From: Lentihominibacter faecis
GTDB lineage: Bacteria > Bacillota > Clostridia > Peptostreptococcales > Anaerovoracaceae
Reading direction: 5' to 3'
DNA: 39,428 nucleotides
Assembly (NCBI RefSeq): GCF_014306095.1
Contig: NZ_JACRWC010000074.1
Coordinates: forward strand, 1-39,428
Shown here: piece after piece, positions 25,068 through 33,231 of the stretch
Layout of the letters: each line of letters starts with the position of its first letter
Numbering within the stretch: the stretch's first letter is position 1
The notes under the pieces: generated by a model
Seen by the model: the letters and a program-made list of their open reading frames with translations, nothing else
What the model was told of the DNA's origin: nothing
Databases searched by the model: none
Translations under genes and position numbers: made by a program

Positions 25068-25784
25068 ATGATCGATGTAAAGAATCTTAATAAGACTTAC
25101 GGTGAGAAGGAGGCTGCGGCACAGGTGCTGAAACATGTTTCCTTCTCTCTGGAAAAGGGCTGCTTCTGCTCCATTGTCGGACCTTCCGGGTCGGGCAAAT
25201 CCACCTTGCTGAATATACTGGGAGGCCTTGAGACAGCTGACAGCGGTATGATCACAGTGGATGGTGCTCCGGTCTGCGGATTAAGCAGCAGGCAGGAACT
25301 TAAATATCGGAGAGAGTATCTGGGCTTTATTTTTCAGTTTTATAATCTGATTCCGAACCTGACCGCGTATGAGAACATCAAGGTCTGTGAGGATCTCAGC
25401 AGTGATTCCCTTGACCTGGAGGAACTGATGAAACAGCTGGGAATCTGGGAGCATAGAAATAAATTTCCATCTCAGCTTTCCGGTGGACAGCAGCAGAGAT
25501 GCGCCATCGCAAGGGCACTGGTGAAAAATCCGAAGATCCTGCTTTGCGATGAGCCTACCGGGGCACTGGATTCCACAAATACGAAGGACATCATGTGCAT
25601 CCTGAAGGAAATCAATGAGAAATACAGCACCACGATTCTGATCGTGACACATAACGACCTGATCTGTGAGACTTCTGACAGGATCCTGCGTCTGGTGGAT
25701 GGAGAAATCGTGCAGGATCAGAGGAATGACCATCCGAAAAAGCCGGAGGACATCGACTGGACCGGCAGTGAGGGGGTCAGATAA
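25068..25784 (+). CDS. ABC transporter ATP-binding protein (LolD/MacB type)
   Basis: A 238-residue ATPase. It has Walker A GPSGSGKST (38-46), the Q-loop region FIFQFYNLIPNLTAYENI, signature LSGGQ (137-141), Walker B ILLCDEPTGALD and the H-loop His195 in VTHND. This profile matches ATPases that partner FtsX-like permeases. The permease gene begins directly at its stop codon (TAAGTG). It probably powers export of, or resistance to, the cluster product. Confidence 0.95.
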   Translation: MIDVKNLNKTYGEKEAAAQVLKHVSFSLEKGCFCSIVGPSGSGKSTLLNILGGLETADSGMITVDGAPVCGLSSRQELKYRREYLGFIFQFYNLIPNLTAYENIKVCEDLSSDSLDLEELMKQLGIWEHRNKFPSQLSGGQQQRCAIARALVKNPKILLCDEPTGALDSTNTKDIMCILKEINEKYSTTILIVTHNDLICETSDRILRLVDGEIVQDQRNDHPKKPEDIDWTGSEGVR

Positions 25785-28016
25785 GTGTATTACAGAAAAA
25801 TGTTTCGCGATTTAGGCGCGAATAAAGTTCGATATGGAATCATATTTCTCGTGCTGGCCATCGGGCTGATGATGGTCGTGGGAAATGTGATGGCTTCCTG
25901 CAATATTTCCGACCAGATGGACAGGTATTTTGACGATTGCAAGGTGGAATCAGGGGAGTTTGTAACGCTGATGAAGCTGAGCGATGATGAAGTGAATGAG
26001 CTTGAAGATAAGGGAACGCAGGTTCAGGAGCAGTTCTACCTGGATTGTGACCGGGAAGACACTACACTGCGTGTATTTCAGAACCGGGAGGCGATCAATA
26101 AGCTGAAGCTGATTTCAGGGCATGAGGCGGCTTCGGACTCGGAACTGGTGGTGGAAAAAAGCTATGCTGAGGCCCATGATCTGAAGCTGGGCGACAAACT
26201 GGAGCTGCACGGAACCAGTTATGAGATCTGCGGGATCGGCACCGTGCCGGACTACGTTTCCATCAAGAAAAATATAACAGATCTTAATTCGGACAGCAAA
26301 AGCTTCGGATTATGCTTTGCAGCAGATGCGGCATACGATGCGATCCGCGATGATCTGAGCGGAGATGAGGCAGAACACCTGCAGTATGCATACCGGATCA
26401 CCGGTGATGTCATCGATGATGAGATACGGGATTTCGTAAAAAACGATACGGGCACGAAGCTCCTGTCTTTTGTAACGAAAGAAGACAACGGGCGCATTAC
26501 CGCCTACCAGGCTGATAATGAAACGATATTATCCGTATCCATTATGATGGGTGGAATGCTGGCGGTATTATTTGCGTTTATCCTGGCGGTGTTTGCTGTT
26601 CACACTATCAACCGAGACAGGGTGGCCATCGGTACGCTGTATGCCTTAGGTGTAGGTCGTGCAAAGGTGATGCAGCAGTATCTGCTGCTTCCGGGTCTGG
26701 TGCTGACGGCAGGAGGTGCCGCGGGGCTTGCGCTGGGGCGTATTCTGTGTGGAGCATCTATTGCCAACAGCGGAGCATCGTATTCCTATCCGGAAATACA
26801 GCATGATTTTTACCCGGTATCGATTCTGTACGGACTGGTGCTCCCGGTTGTTCTGGGAGTCCTGATCAACTTCCTGGTGCTTCACGGGAAGCTGCGAAAA
26901 AAGCCGCTGGATCTGATTCGCGGGAAAAAGCGGAGCCTCCGCACGCCGAAGCTGAAACTGAAAAAAAAGAAATTCATTTCGATTTATCGGATCCGGCAGC
27001 TGATGCGGGAAAAAGCTATTTATATTTTAACGTTCCTGGGCGTGTTTTATGTGATCTGCATCATGATGTTCGCCTTTACGATTTACGCGGCTATGAACAA
27101 TTATGTAGAAAACTCCACCGGGCATGTTAAATGGAACTATATGTATGTCGTCAACGATCTGCAGGATCCTCAGGGGAACGCGGAAACAGGAGTCTACGAG
27201 AAAGCACAGGCTTCTAATGTGTACTCCGGAAAGGATACGGACGTGACGATCCTGGGAATACAGGAGGGCAGCCGCTATTTCGATTTTGATGTGGATTGCG
27301 AAGAAGATGAAATACTGATATCTGACTGTGCGGCACGCAAGTTCGCGTGGAAGACGGGAGATAAAATCACCCTCGATAATAAAGAGGATGGCGAGAAGCA
27401 TTCCTTTACCGTGAAAAATATCGTTCCTTACGATGCGGGACTGTTTGTATTCCTGCCGGTGAATGAAATGAGGGCAGTATACGATCTGGAAAGCGATTAT
27501 GACAATGTCGTTTTTTCAGAGCAGGAACAGGAGTCCGATGATCTGGGGACGATCCTGACAACGATACGTAAAAGTGATATTGAAGAATCCGGACATGCAT
27601 TGATGGATTCCATGATGCTGACGGTGATCGTCATGTTGTGTGCAGCGGTGATCGTTTTCGTGGCGGTCTTGTATCTGCTGCTGAAGCAGGCTATGGAAAA
27701 ATCCTCCTTCGGGATCTCCATCATGCAGATCTTCGGATACGGGCAGAAGGAAATCAACAGGATCTTTATCCATATCAATACGGTCCTGACAGCAGCAGCC
27801 TTCCTGTGTGCCGTCTTTTTAGGAAAGCCGGTGATCGATCAGATGTACCCGAATCTGGTGACCGATATCGATCTGGGATTCGATACCGGATTCAGCGGAG
27901 GCATCTACGGACTGCTGGCATTGATCACAGCGGCGGCATATGGAATTTCGATGCTTCTTCTGAAGCGGAGACTGAATCGGATGGACTATACCGAGGTTCT
28001 GAAAAACAGAGAATAG
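25785..28016 (+). CDS. FtsX-like ABC permease
   Basis: A 743-residue membrane protein with about eight helices (near 17-37, 250-275, 298-320, 345-367, 411-436, 610-633, 665-681, 705-726). Two large extracytoplasmic domains lie between them (about 40-245 and 440-605), giving two FtsX modules in one chain. The start is GTG 25785, immediately after the ATPase stop. It forms a MacB/BceB-style unit with the preceding ATPase. Such units export or remove lipophilic peptides and antibiotics, which fits a self-protection or secretion role for the product. Confidence 0.92.
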   Translation: MYYRKMFRDLGANKVRYGIIFLVLAIGLMMVVGNVMASCNISDQMDRYFDDCKVESGEFVTLMKLSDDEVNELEDKGTQVQEQFYLDCDREDTTLRVFQNREAINKLKLISGHEAASDSELVVEKSYAEAHDLKLGDKLELHGTSYEICGIGTVPDYVSIKKNITDLNSDSKSFGLCFAADAAYDAIRDDLSGDEAEHLQYAYRITGDVIDDEIRDFVKNDTGTKLLSFVTKEDNGRITAYQADNETILSVSIMMGGMLAVLFAFILAVFAVHTINRDRVAIGTLYALGVGRAKVMQQYLLLPGLVLTAGGAAGLALGRILCGASIANSGASYSYPEIQHDFYPVSILYGLVLPVVLGVLINFLVLHGKLRKKPLDLIRGKKRSLRTPKLKLKKKKFISIYRIRQLMREKAIYILTFLGVFYVICIMMFAFTIYAAMNNYVENSTGHVKWNYMYVVNDLQDPQGNAETGVYEKAQASNVYSGKDTDVTILGIQEGSRYFDFDVDCEEDEILISDCAARKFAWKTGDKITLDNKEDGEKHSFTVKNIVPYDAGLFVFLPVNEMRAVYDLESDYDNVVFSEQEQESDDLGTILTTIRKSDIEESGHALMDSMMLTVIVMLCAAVIVFVAVLYLLLKQAMEKSSFGISIMQIFGYGQKEINRIFIHINTVLTAAAFLCAVFLGKPVIDQMYPNLVTDIDLGFDTGFSGGIYGLLALITAAAYGISMLLLKRRLNRMDYTEVLKNRE

Positions 28017-28028
28017 AAAGGAGTATGT

Positions 28029-29210
28029 ATGTGGTATAAAACAGAGAAGATCCCGGCAGGCGATATAAACTTTTTTCTGGATATGATCCCGTATATCTCA
28101 AGGCATATTGAAGAGATCAGGCGGGGAGAAGATGGTGTGGAGATCCTTTGCAGCGAGGCTCATCAGGAAGAAGTGCTGGCAAGCCTTACGCGGCTTGAAA
28201 ACATGATCGGTGAAGGGAAATTCGCCAAGAAAGATGTAAAACCGACGATACTGGAGGATTTCACGGACGTTCCGATGCAGAATACAGAAAACATTTTTGA
28301 GGAACTGCTTGCACGGGGAATCATAAGGAAAATCACGGAAGGAGTATACGCGTACAGCGATATCTTCCTGAAGGTCTTCCGGTATTTCGACCGGAAGATC
28401 GAAGAGAACGGGTTCAAACAGTTTCCCGGTATCAGGGAGTATGAATTCCCGGTGTTGTATCCGCTGGATTCCTATCAGACCGGAGGCTATTTTGAATCGT
28501 TTCCGCATCATATCATGTTTCAGTCGGTGATGAAAAACGACCTTGAAGTCATCGACAGATTTGCGCAGAAAGGCGTGGAGAAAGAGACGCTGGGAACCGA
28601 TATGAAGACTCCTGTCAATGTGCTTCGTCATGCGGCCTGCGTTCCGGTCTATGAGTTTCTGAAAAACCAGATCATTTCACCGGATACGCCGGAGATCTAT
28701 CTGGTTTCCGGAAAATGCTTCCGCAATGAAGCGGGTAATGTAAAAGAGCTTGCACGGCTCAATGAGTTTTTCATGAAGGAGTACGTGTTTGTGGGAACGG
28801 CGGAGCAGTGTGAGGAAAGCGTGAAAAAAGCAAAGCGTCTGTGGCTGGAGTGGATCCGGGTATTTGGATTGAACTGCAGGATCTCTACGGCGACTGATTC
28901 CTTTTTCGCCAGCAATTACAAGAAGCTGAAGCTTTTTCAGATCCTGGGGAATTCCAAGCAGGAATTTCAGGTCTGCCTTCCGGGGAGCGATATGTTTTCG
29001 TCATGCGGCTCTGTGAATTTCCACAGAACGCATTTCACCAAACCGTATAATATCCGCAGCTCGGAGGACTCCTATTGCTACAGTGCCTGCTGTGCGTTCG
29101 GCATCGATCGGCTCAGCTATGCGCTGCTGTCCCAGAAAGGGCTGGATCCTGACAGATGGGATCAGGAGACCTATGATGAAATTTTCGGTATCACTAGAGA
29201 GAAACGATAG
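28029..29210 (+). CDS. Class II aaRS-like amino acid:[carrier protein] ligase
   Basis: A 393-residue protein related to the catalytic core of class II aminoacyl-tRNA synthetases (SerRS-like) but with no tRNA-binding domain. Motif 2 is visible as GKCFRNEAGN (Phe231, Arg232, Glu234) followed by LARLNEFFMKEYVFVG, and motif 3 as AFGIDRLSYALL (Gly358, Arg361). Known homologues activate a small amino acid with ATP and load it on a carrier protein's phosphopantetheine. It starts at ATG 28029 after AAAGGAG, 12 bases past the permease. Three carriers are encoded in the operon. Which amino acid it uses is not visible. It is the clearest sign that an aminoacyl-thioester enters this pathway. Confidence 0.85.
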   Translation: MWYKTEKIPAGDINFFLDMIPYISRHIEEIRRGEDGVEILCSEAHQEEVLASLTRLENMIGEGKFAKKDVKPTILEDFTDVPMQNTENIFEELLARGIIRKITEGVYAYSDIFLKVFRYFDRKIEENGFKQFPGIREYEFPVLYPLDSYQTGGYFESFPHHIMFQSVMKNDLEVIDRFAQKGVEKETLGTDMKTPVNVLRHAACVPVYEFLKNQIISPDTPEIYLVSGKCFRNEAGNVKELARLNEFFMKEYVFVGTAEQCEESVKKAKRLWLEWIRVFGLNCRISTATDSFFASNYKKLKLFQILGNSKQEFQVCLPGSDMFSSCGSVNFHRTHFTKPYNIRSSEDSYCYSACCAFGIDRLSYALLSQKGLDPDRWDQETYDEIFGITREKR

Positions 29211-29228
29211 AATATGAGGAGAACAACT

Positions 29229-30263
29229 ATGAAAAAAGCACTTGTTACAGGCGTGGGCAGATACCTGCCGGAGCGAAAAATCACAACAGAAGAAATGGAA
29301 GAAATGGCTGGATATGATAAATTCGGTGTGCGCTACGGATTATGCAAAATGCTGACCGGCTGTGAAACAAGATACTATGCGGCAGAGGATGAATACAGCT
29401 CGGATCTGTCGATGAAAGCAAGCCTTAAAGCAATGGAGCAGGCCGGTGTGCAGCCGTCGGATATCGATGCGGTGTTATTCTGCTCGATCACACAGGATTT
29501 TGCAGAGCCGGCGACAGCCAATGTGGTGGCAGATAAGCTGGACATACGGAACGCCTATGTGTTTGATGTGAAAAACGCCTGCAATGCCTTCATGAGCGGT
29601 GTGGATCTTGCAGACAGCCTTATCAAAACAGGAAAGGCGGAGACGATCCTGGTGACCTCGGGCGAAGCTCTGTCCAAGTGGATCCGCAGAGGCTTTGATT
29701 CCAAAGAAGAGCTGATGGAAAAAGCTCCGGTGACATTGTCCATGGGAGATGCAGGAGGCGCTTATATCCTGCAGGCAGGGGAAAATACGGAGCGAGGCGT
29801 CAACAAGACATATTTCCACACATTTACGGACATGTGGAACAACAACGTTGTCTGGGGCGGAGGTACCATGTTCCCACGGGATCCGGACAAGATGTTCATT
29901 CCGGGGACGACCAAGGAGATCGTGGACAAGCAGAAGGAAGTGTTTGCAGGACTGATTCCTAACTTTGAGAAAATTTTTGAAAGCAGAATAAGCGATATCG
30001 ACTGTTTCATACCGACGCAGGTGGCAAAGTGGCTCATCACAAACGGTGCAAAAAACTATTCTGCCGTGACAGGGATCGATGTAGATGTATTCCTGAAAAA
30101 GACGGTAAGTATCATTGACCGATACGGCAATATGGGAGCCAGCAATATTCCTGTGGCAACCAGTGTAGCCATGGAAGAGGGACTGATCAAAGAGAACACG
30201 CAGACGCTGTGCATGAGCGTAGGTGTCGGGATCAGCGAGGCTATGATGACGGTAACGTTCTAG
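29229..30263 (+). CDS. KASIII-like 3-oxoacyl-ACP synthase with altered triad
   Basis: A 344-residue thiolase-fold enzyme. The nucleophile Cys118 lies in DVKNACNAFMSG and the Asn in DRYGNMGASNIPVA (Asn301). The motif that normally carries the His (PHQAN) reads PTQVAKW, so His is replaced by Thr263. GGA/GDAGGAYIL and the C-terminal VGVGISEAMMTVTF are family-like. Loss of His suggests acyl transfer (C-O, C-N or C-S bond) or an unusual condensation rather than decarboxylative Claisen chemistry. The start is ATG 29229 with GAGGAG upstream; the ATG at 29214 overlaps that RBS. It sits 18 bases after the aaRS-like gene. Confidence 0.87.
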   Translation: MKKALVTGVGRYLPERKITTEEMEEMAGYDKFGVRYGLCKMLTGCETRYYAAEDEYSSDLSMKASLKAMEQAGVQPSDIDAVLFCSITQDFAEPATANVVADKLDIRNAYVFDVKNACNAFMSGVDLADSLIKTGKAETILVTSGEALSKWIRRGFDSKEELMEKAPVTLSMGDAGGAYILQAGENTERGVNKTYFHTFTDMWNNNVVWGGGTMFPRDPDKMFIPGTTKEIVDKQKEVFAGLIPNFEKIFESRISDIDCFIPTQVAKWLITNGAKNYSAVTGIDVDVFLKKTVSIIDRYGNMGASNIPVATSVAMEEGLIKENTQTLCMSVGVGISEAMMTVTF

Positions 30264-30264
30264 T

Positions 30265-31869
30265 ATGGAAGACAGGTTAAATATGATGAAAAATGGATTT
30301 CAGCAGCTCTATGAGTTTCTGTTTTTGGAGGATGAACGGATTCTGTTCGAGGTGATGCAAAAGGATGGGCAGACATCGGTTGACTGTCGCGGCTTCTGCG
30401 AGCTGGTCAGCGGTCTTGCTTTTTCTCTGAGGCAGGAACAGGCAGAAATGACTGCAGGTAAATCCCGCACACGATTTCTGGCAGTACAGATAAAAAATTC
30501 TCCGATCCTGTATGCCTCCGTATTTGCGGCACTTCAGGCAGGATTTGATGTGCTGCTGGTGGATCCGAAGCTGGGAGAGGAACCCAGGAAACAGCTTCTG
30601 CAGGAAGCAAACGCTAAAATTCTGTTAACCGACAGACCGGGAGCAGACGCTGACTGGAAATGTCTTTCTGCTGCAGAACTGCAGCAGAAAGCTTTGCAGG
30701 AACAGAAGAAGGTGAAAAACGCCGATAAGGAAGCACCTGCAAAGTGGGGACGATATCTGGCATTTGCCACGTCAGGAACGACGGGACCCGGCAGGATCAT
30801 TGCATATGAAGGGGCGGCTGTCTGCAGACAGGTGATGCGCACCGTGCAGTGGTTCCGGGAAACACCATTTATGACAGAGCTTCTGTCGGGAAAAGATCCG
30901 CAGGGAGAACGGGTGATGAGCATTCTGCCGATGCATCATATCTTTGGCTGTCTCTGCCCTTTGATTTTAATGGGCTATGGTTTTCGGATCCTCTTTCCTA
31001 AGAATGATGCCATCACTACGATTTTGGGTACCATGGCATCGGCGCAGGTGTGGGGCTGTATGAGTGTGCCTATGTTCTGGCAGACTGTTCTCAATCTCCT
31101 GCGGAGCAGATACGGAGAGGTTTCTGCGGATTCCATCGGACAGCTTGCCGGGGAAAATCTGAAGTTCTGTCTTACGGGAGGAACGTATGCCGATCCGGGG
31201 CTTAGAAGGAGTTTTCTGGAAGCAGGAATCGGGTTTTCTCTGGGCTTCGGGATGACGGAGACGGGATGCTGCACGATGCATTTTATGAGCGTGGAAAACA
31301 TGGATTCGGAAGGGTATGTTTATCCGTGGTATGAAGCGGAGATCTGCACGGAGGATGGACAGCAGCTGAAAAACGGAACCGGAGAGCTTCTGCTGAAAAG
31401 TGATGCGTTGTTCAGCGGATATATCCAGGGCGGAGATCTGATCCCGTGGGAGCCGGAAGGAGATGGATATTACCGGACGGGAGATATTTTCTGCAAAGAA
31501 GAGAGCCGGCTTACGTTTGTAGGTCGTTGTAAAAACCTGATCGTCAATGCATCGGGAGAAAACATTTATATCGAGGAGCTGGAACAGAGTTTTGAAGCTC
31601 TGGCAGGCTTCGGGCTCCTGTATGGCATAATCGAATGCAACAGTGAACCGGTACTTGTTGTGCAGCTGCGAGGCGGGGAAAACCGGGAGCAGCTTCTGCG
31701 ATGCATTACAGAAATCGTGGGGACACTGCCGGTCTATCAGCGCCCTCAGAGGGCTGTCCTGACGAAATCCGTGCTTCCGGTTACGGCAAAGGGCGAAATC
31801 AGAAGGCGGCAGATTACGGATGAAATGCTGGATGATCCCGGAAATACAGTACAGATTTATAAAAGATAG
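30265..31869 (+). CDS. AMP-forming acyl/aryl ligase 1 (stand-alone adenylation enzyme)
   Basis: A 534-residue member of the ANL superfamily that activates a carboxylic acid as its acyl-AMP. Motifs: A3 ATSGTTGPGR (168-177), A5 GFGMTETG (328-334), A7 YRTGD (403-407), A8-like VGRCKNLIVNASGENIY and the A10 Lys509 in TAKGEIRR. It begins two bases after the KASIII stop, with an alternative start at ATG 30283. The carrier protein starting at 31879 directly follows and is its likely acceptor. The acid is unknown; the sequence is not close to DhbE, unlike ligase 2. Confidence 0.9.
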   Translation: MEDRLNMMKNGFQQLYEFLFLEDERILFEVMQKDGQTSVDCRGFCELVSGLAFSLRQEQAEMTAGKSRTRFLAVQIKNSPILYASVFAALQAGFDVLLVDPKLGEEPRKQLLQEANAKILLTDRPGADADWKCLSAAELQQKALQEQKKVKNADKEAPAKWGRYLAFATSGTTGPGRIIAYEGAAVCRQVMRTVQWFRETPFMTELLSGKDPQGERVMSILPMHHIFGCLCPLILMGYGFRILFPKNDAITTILGTMASAQVWGCMSVPMFWQTVLNLLRSRYGEVSADSIGQLAGENLKFCLTGGTYADPGLRRSFLEAGIGFSLGFGMTETGCCTMHFMSVENMDSEGYVYPWYEAEICTEDGQQLKNGTGELLLKSDALFSGYIQGGDLIPWEPEGDGYYRTGDIFCKEESRLTFVGRCKNLIVNASGENIYIEELEQSFEALAGFGLLYGIIECNSEPVLVVQLRGGENREQLLRCITEIVGTLPVYQRPQRAVLTKSVLPVTAKGEIRRRQITDEMLDDPGNTVQIYKR

Positions 31870-31878
31870 GAGACATGT

Positions 31879-32136
31879 ATGAAAAAAGCAGGAAAAGAAG
31901 AAATAAAAACCTTTATTAAGGAACGGCTGGCGGAACTTTTAAATATAGATCCGCAGAGCATTGATGAAAATGCATTTCTGGTAGAGGATCTGGGAACGAC
32001 CAGCATTATGATCGTGGATCTTCTGGTTGCTGTTGAAGAAGAGTACGGAGTCGATATGCAGAGCAGATTCGATCTGGTCGAACCCGTATCGGTGAATCTT
32101 GTAACAGACCGGATCCTGGAAAACATGGAGGCATGA
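31879..32136 (+). CDS. Acyl carrier protein 2
   Basis: An 85-residue carrier protein. The modified residue is Ser42 in DLGTTSIMIVDLL; the aspartate that usually precedes the serine is Thr here. The remainder follows ACP layout, with a Lys-rich N-terminus and acidic helices. RBS TAGGAG precedes ATG 31879. It sits ten bases after AMP-ligase 1 and one base before the thioesterase gene, so it probably receives the acid activated by ligase 1. Confidence 0.88.
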   Translation: MKKAGKEEIKTFIKERLAELLNIDPQSIDENAFLVEDLGTTSIMIVDLLVAVEEEYGVDMQSRFDLVEPVSVNLVTDRILENMEA

Positions 32137-32137
32137 T

Positions 32138-32761
32138 ATGGAGATTTTATTCTGTATCCCGGGAGGCGGCACTTCATCACTGATGTATATGGGATGGCAG
32201 AAGCTGCTGAAGGATGAATTTACGATCATCCCGCTGGAGATCCCGGGTCGGGGACGGCTCAGGGAGATGGAGCGGGCATCTTCTCTGGAGGAAATCGCAG
32301 AGGGAATGGCAAGGCAGGTCTGTGAGCAGGCAAATGGCAGATCGTATGGCATTTTCGGATATTGCTATGGCGGGATCCTGGCATACGAGATCTGCAGGAT
32401 TCTGGCGGAGGAAGGAAAATGTCTGCCGGAGGATCTTTATCTTTGTGGAACATCAGCTCCTTTTGAGGAGATTTCTGTCACACCGCTGCTGAGCAGAAAG
32501 GAGCATCGTCAGGATCTGAAGGATATGCTGAGTCGTTTTTTTCCGGCGTATCTTACTGCGAATACGGTGGTAATGGAGCAGCTCTGCGAGAAATATATGG
32601 AAGCTCTTTTTCAGAAGTACGATGCGGAAAAACAGATATCGGACATTACAGAGGAGGATCTGAATCTGGAGAAACTGGAGGACGGCGAGGAGAAGCTGCT
32701 GGACTATATAGTATCGTTTGCCAATGATTTCTTTCGCAGCTACAGCGAGGATGAGGCTTGA
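32138..32761 (+). pseudogene. Type II thioesterase with Cys nucleophile, N-terminal part (probably frameshifted)
   Basis: A 207-residue frame with an alpha/beta-hydrolase of the type II (NRPS/PKS editing) family: CIPGGGTSSLMYMGW at the start and the nucleophile elbow GYCYGG with Cys76 in place of Ser. It stops after the lid region (SYSEDEA) without the catalytic Asp and His. These appear in the next frame (ICGGDD, EGNHF), so the enzyme is split by a one-base shift near 32755-32762. The frames share one base (TGATG). I call it broken rather than two genes because neither half is complete. Sequencing error is a real alternative; if so, the cluster has a working Cys thioesterase. Confidence 0.7.
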
Positions 32762-33213
32762 TGCTCCGTTACTGTAAAGCGTGCAGCAGCCCCTATTGCC
32801 TGGATAGCCGTATCACGGTGATCTGTGGGGGCGATGACCACATAGCAGGACAGAACGGGAACTGCTGGAAACGATGCTGCAGGAAGGAATTTATTCAGCA
32901 TACCATTGAAGGAAATCACTTTACTCTGATCGAGGATATGGAGAAAATCACATCGATCCTGCGGAGAAAAAACAGGTCGGATGTTGCGGAACAGCTGCGT
33001 GAAATCTGGCGAAAGGTATTGAATGCCGATGATTCTCTCGATATTGAAGCGGAAACGAATTTTTTTGAAGCAGGTGGAGACTCCCTGCTGTTAGGACTTC
33101 TGAACATCATGATCGAAAAGCAGATCGGTCGCAAGCTGAGAATCGAGACGTTTTTTGAACATCAGACGTTTGGCGGGATGGTTCGTGCAATTCAGGCGGA
33201 GCCTGCTGTCTGA
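32761..33213 (+). pseudogene. Thioesterase C-terminal part fused to a peptidyl carrier domain
   Basis: A 150-residue frame. Residues about 15-60 resemble the C-terminus of a type II thioesterase, with the likely catalytic Asp in ICGGDDH and His in EGNHFTLIED. Residues about 74-145 are an NRPS-type carrier with NFFEAGGDSLL (Ser108). Between them, the stretch NGNCWKRCCRKEF reads better one frame over: bases 32847-32903 encode RTERELLETMLQEGIYSAY, which fits a thioesterase helix. That implies a lost base near 32840-32850 and an extra one near 32900-32906. The intact ancestor was probably a thioesterase-carrier fusion of about 355 residues. The carrier itself looks intact. Confidence 0.65.
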
Positions 33214-33231
33214 TGCCGGAAAGGAGGAACT

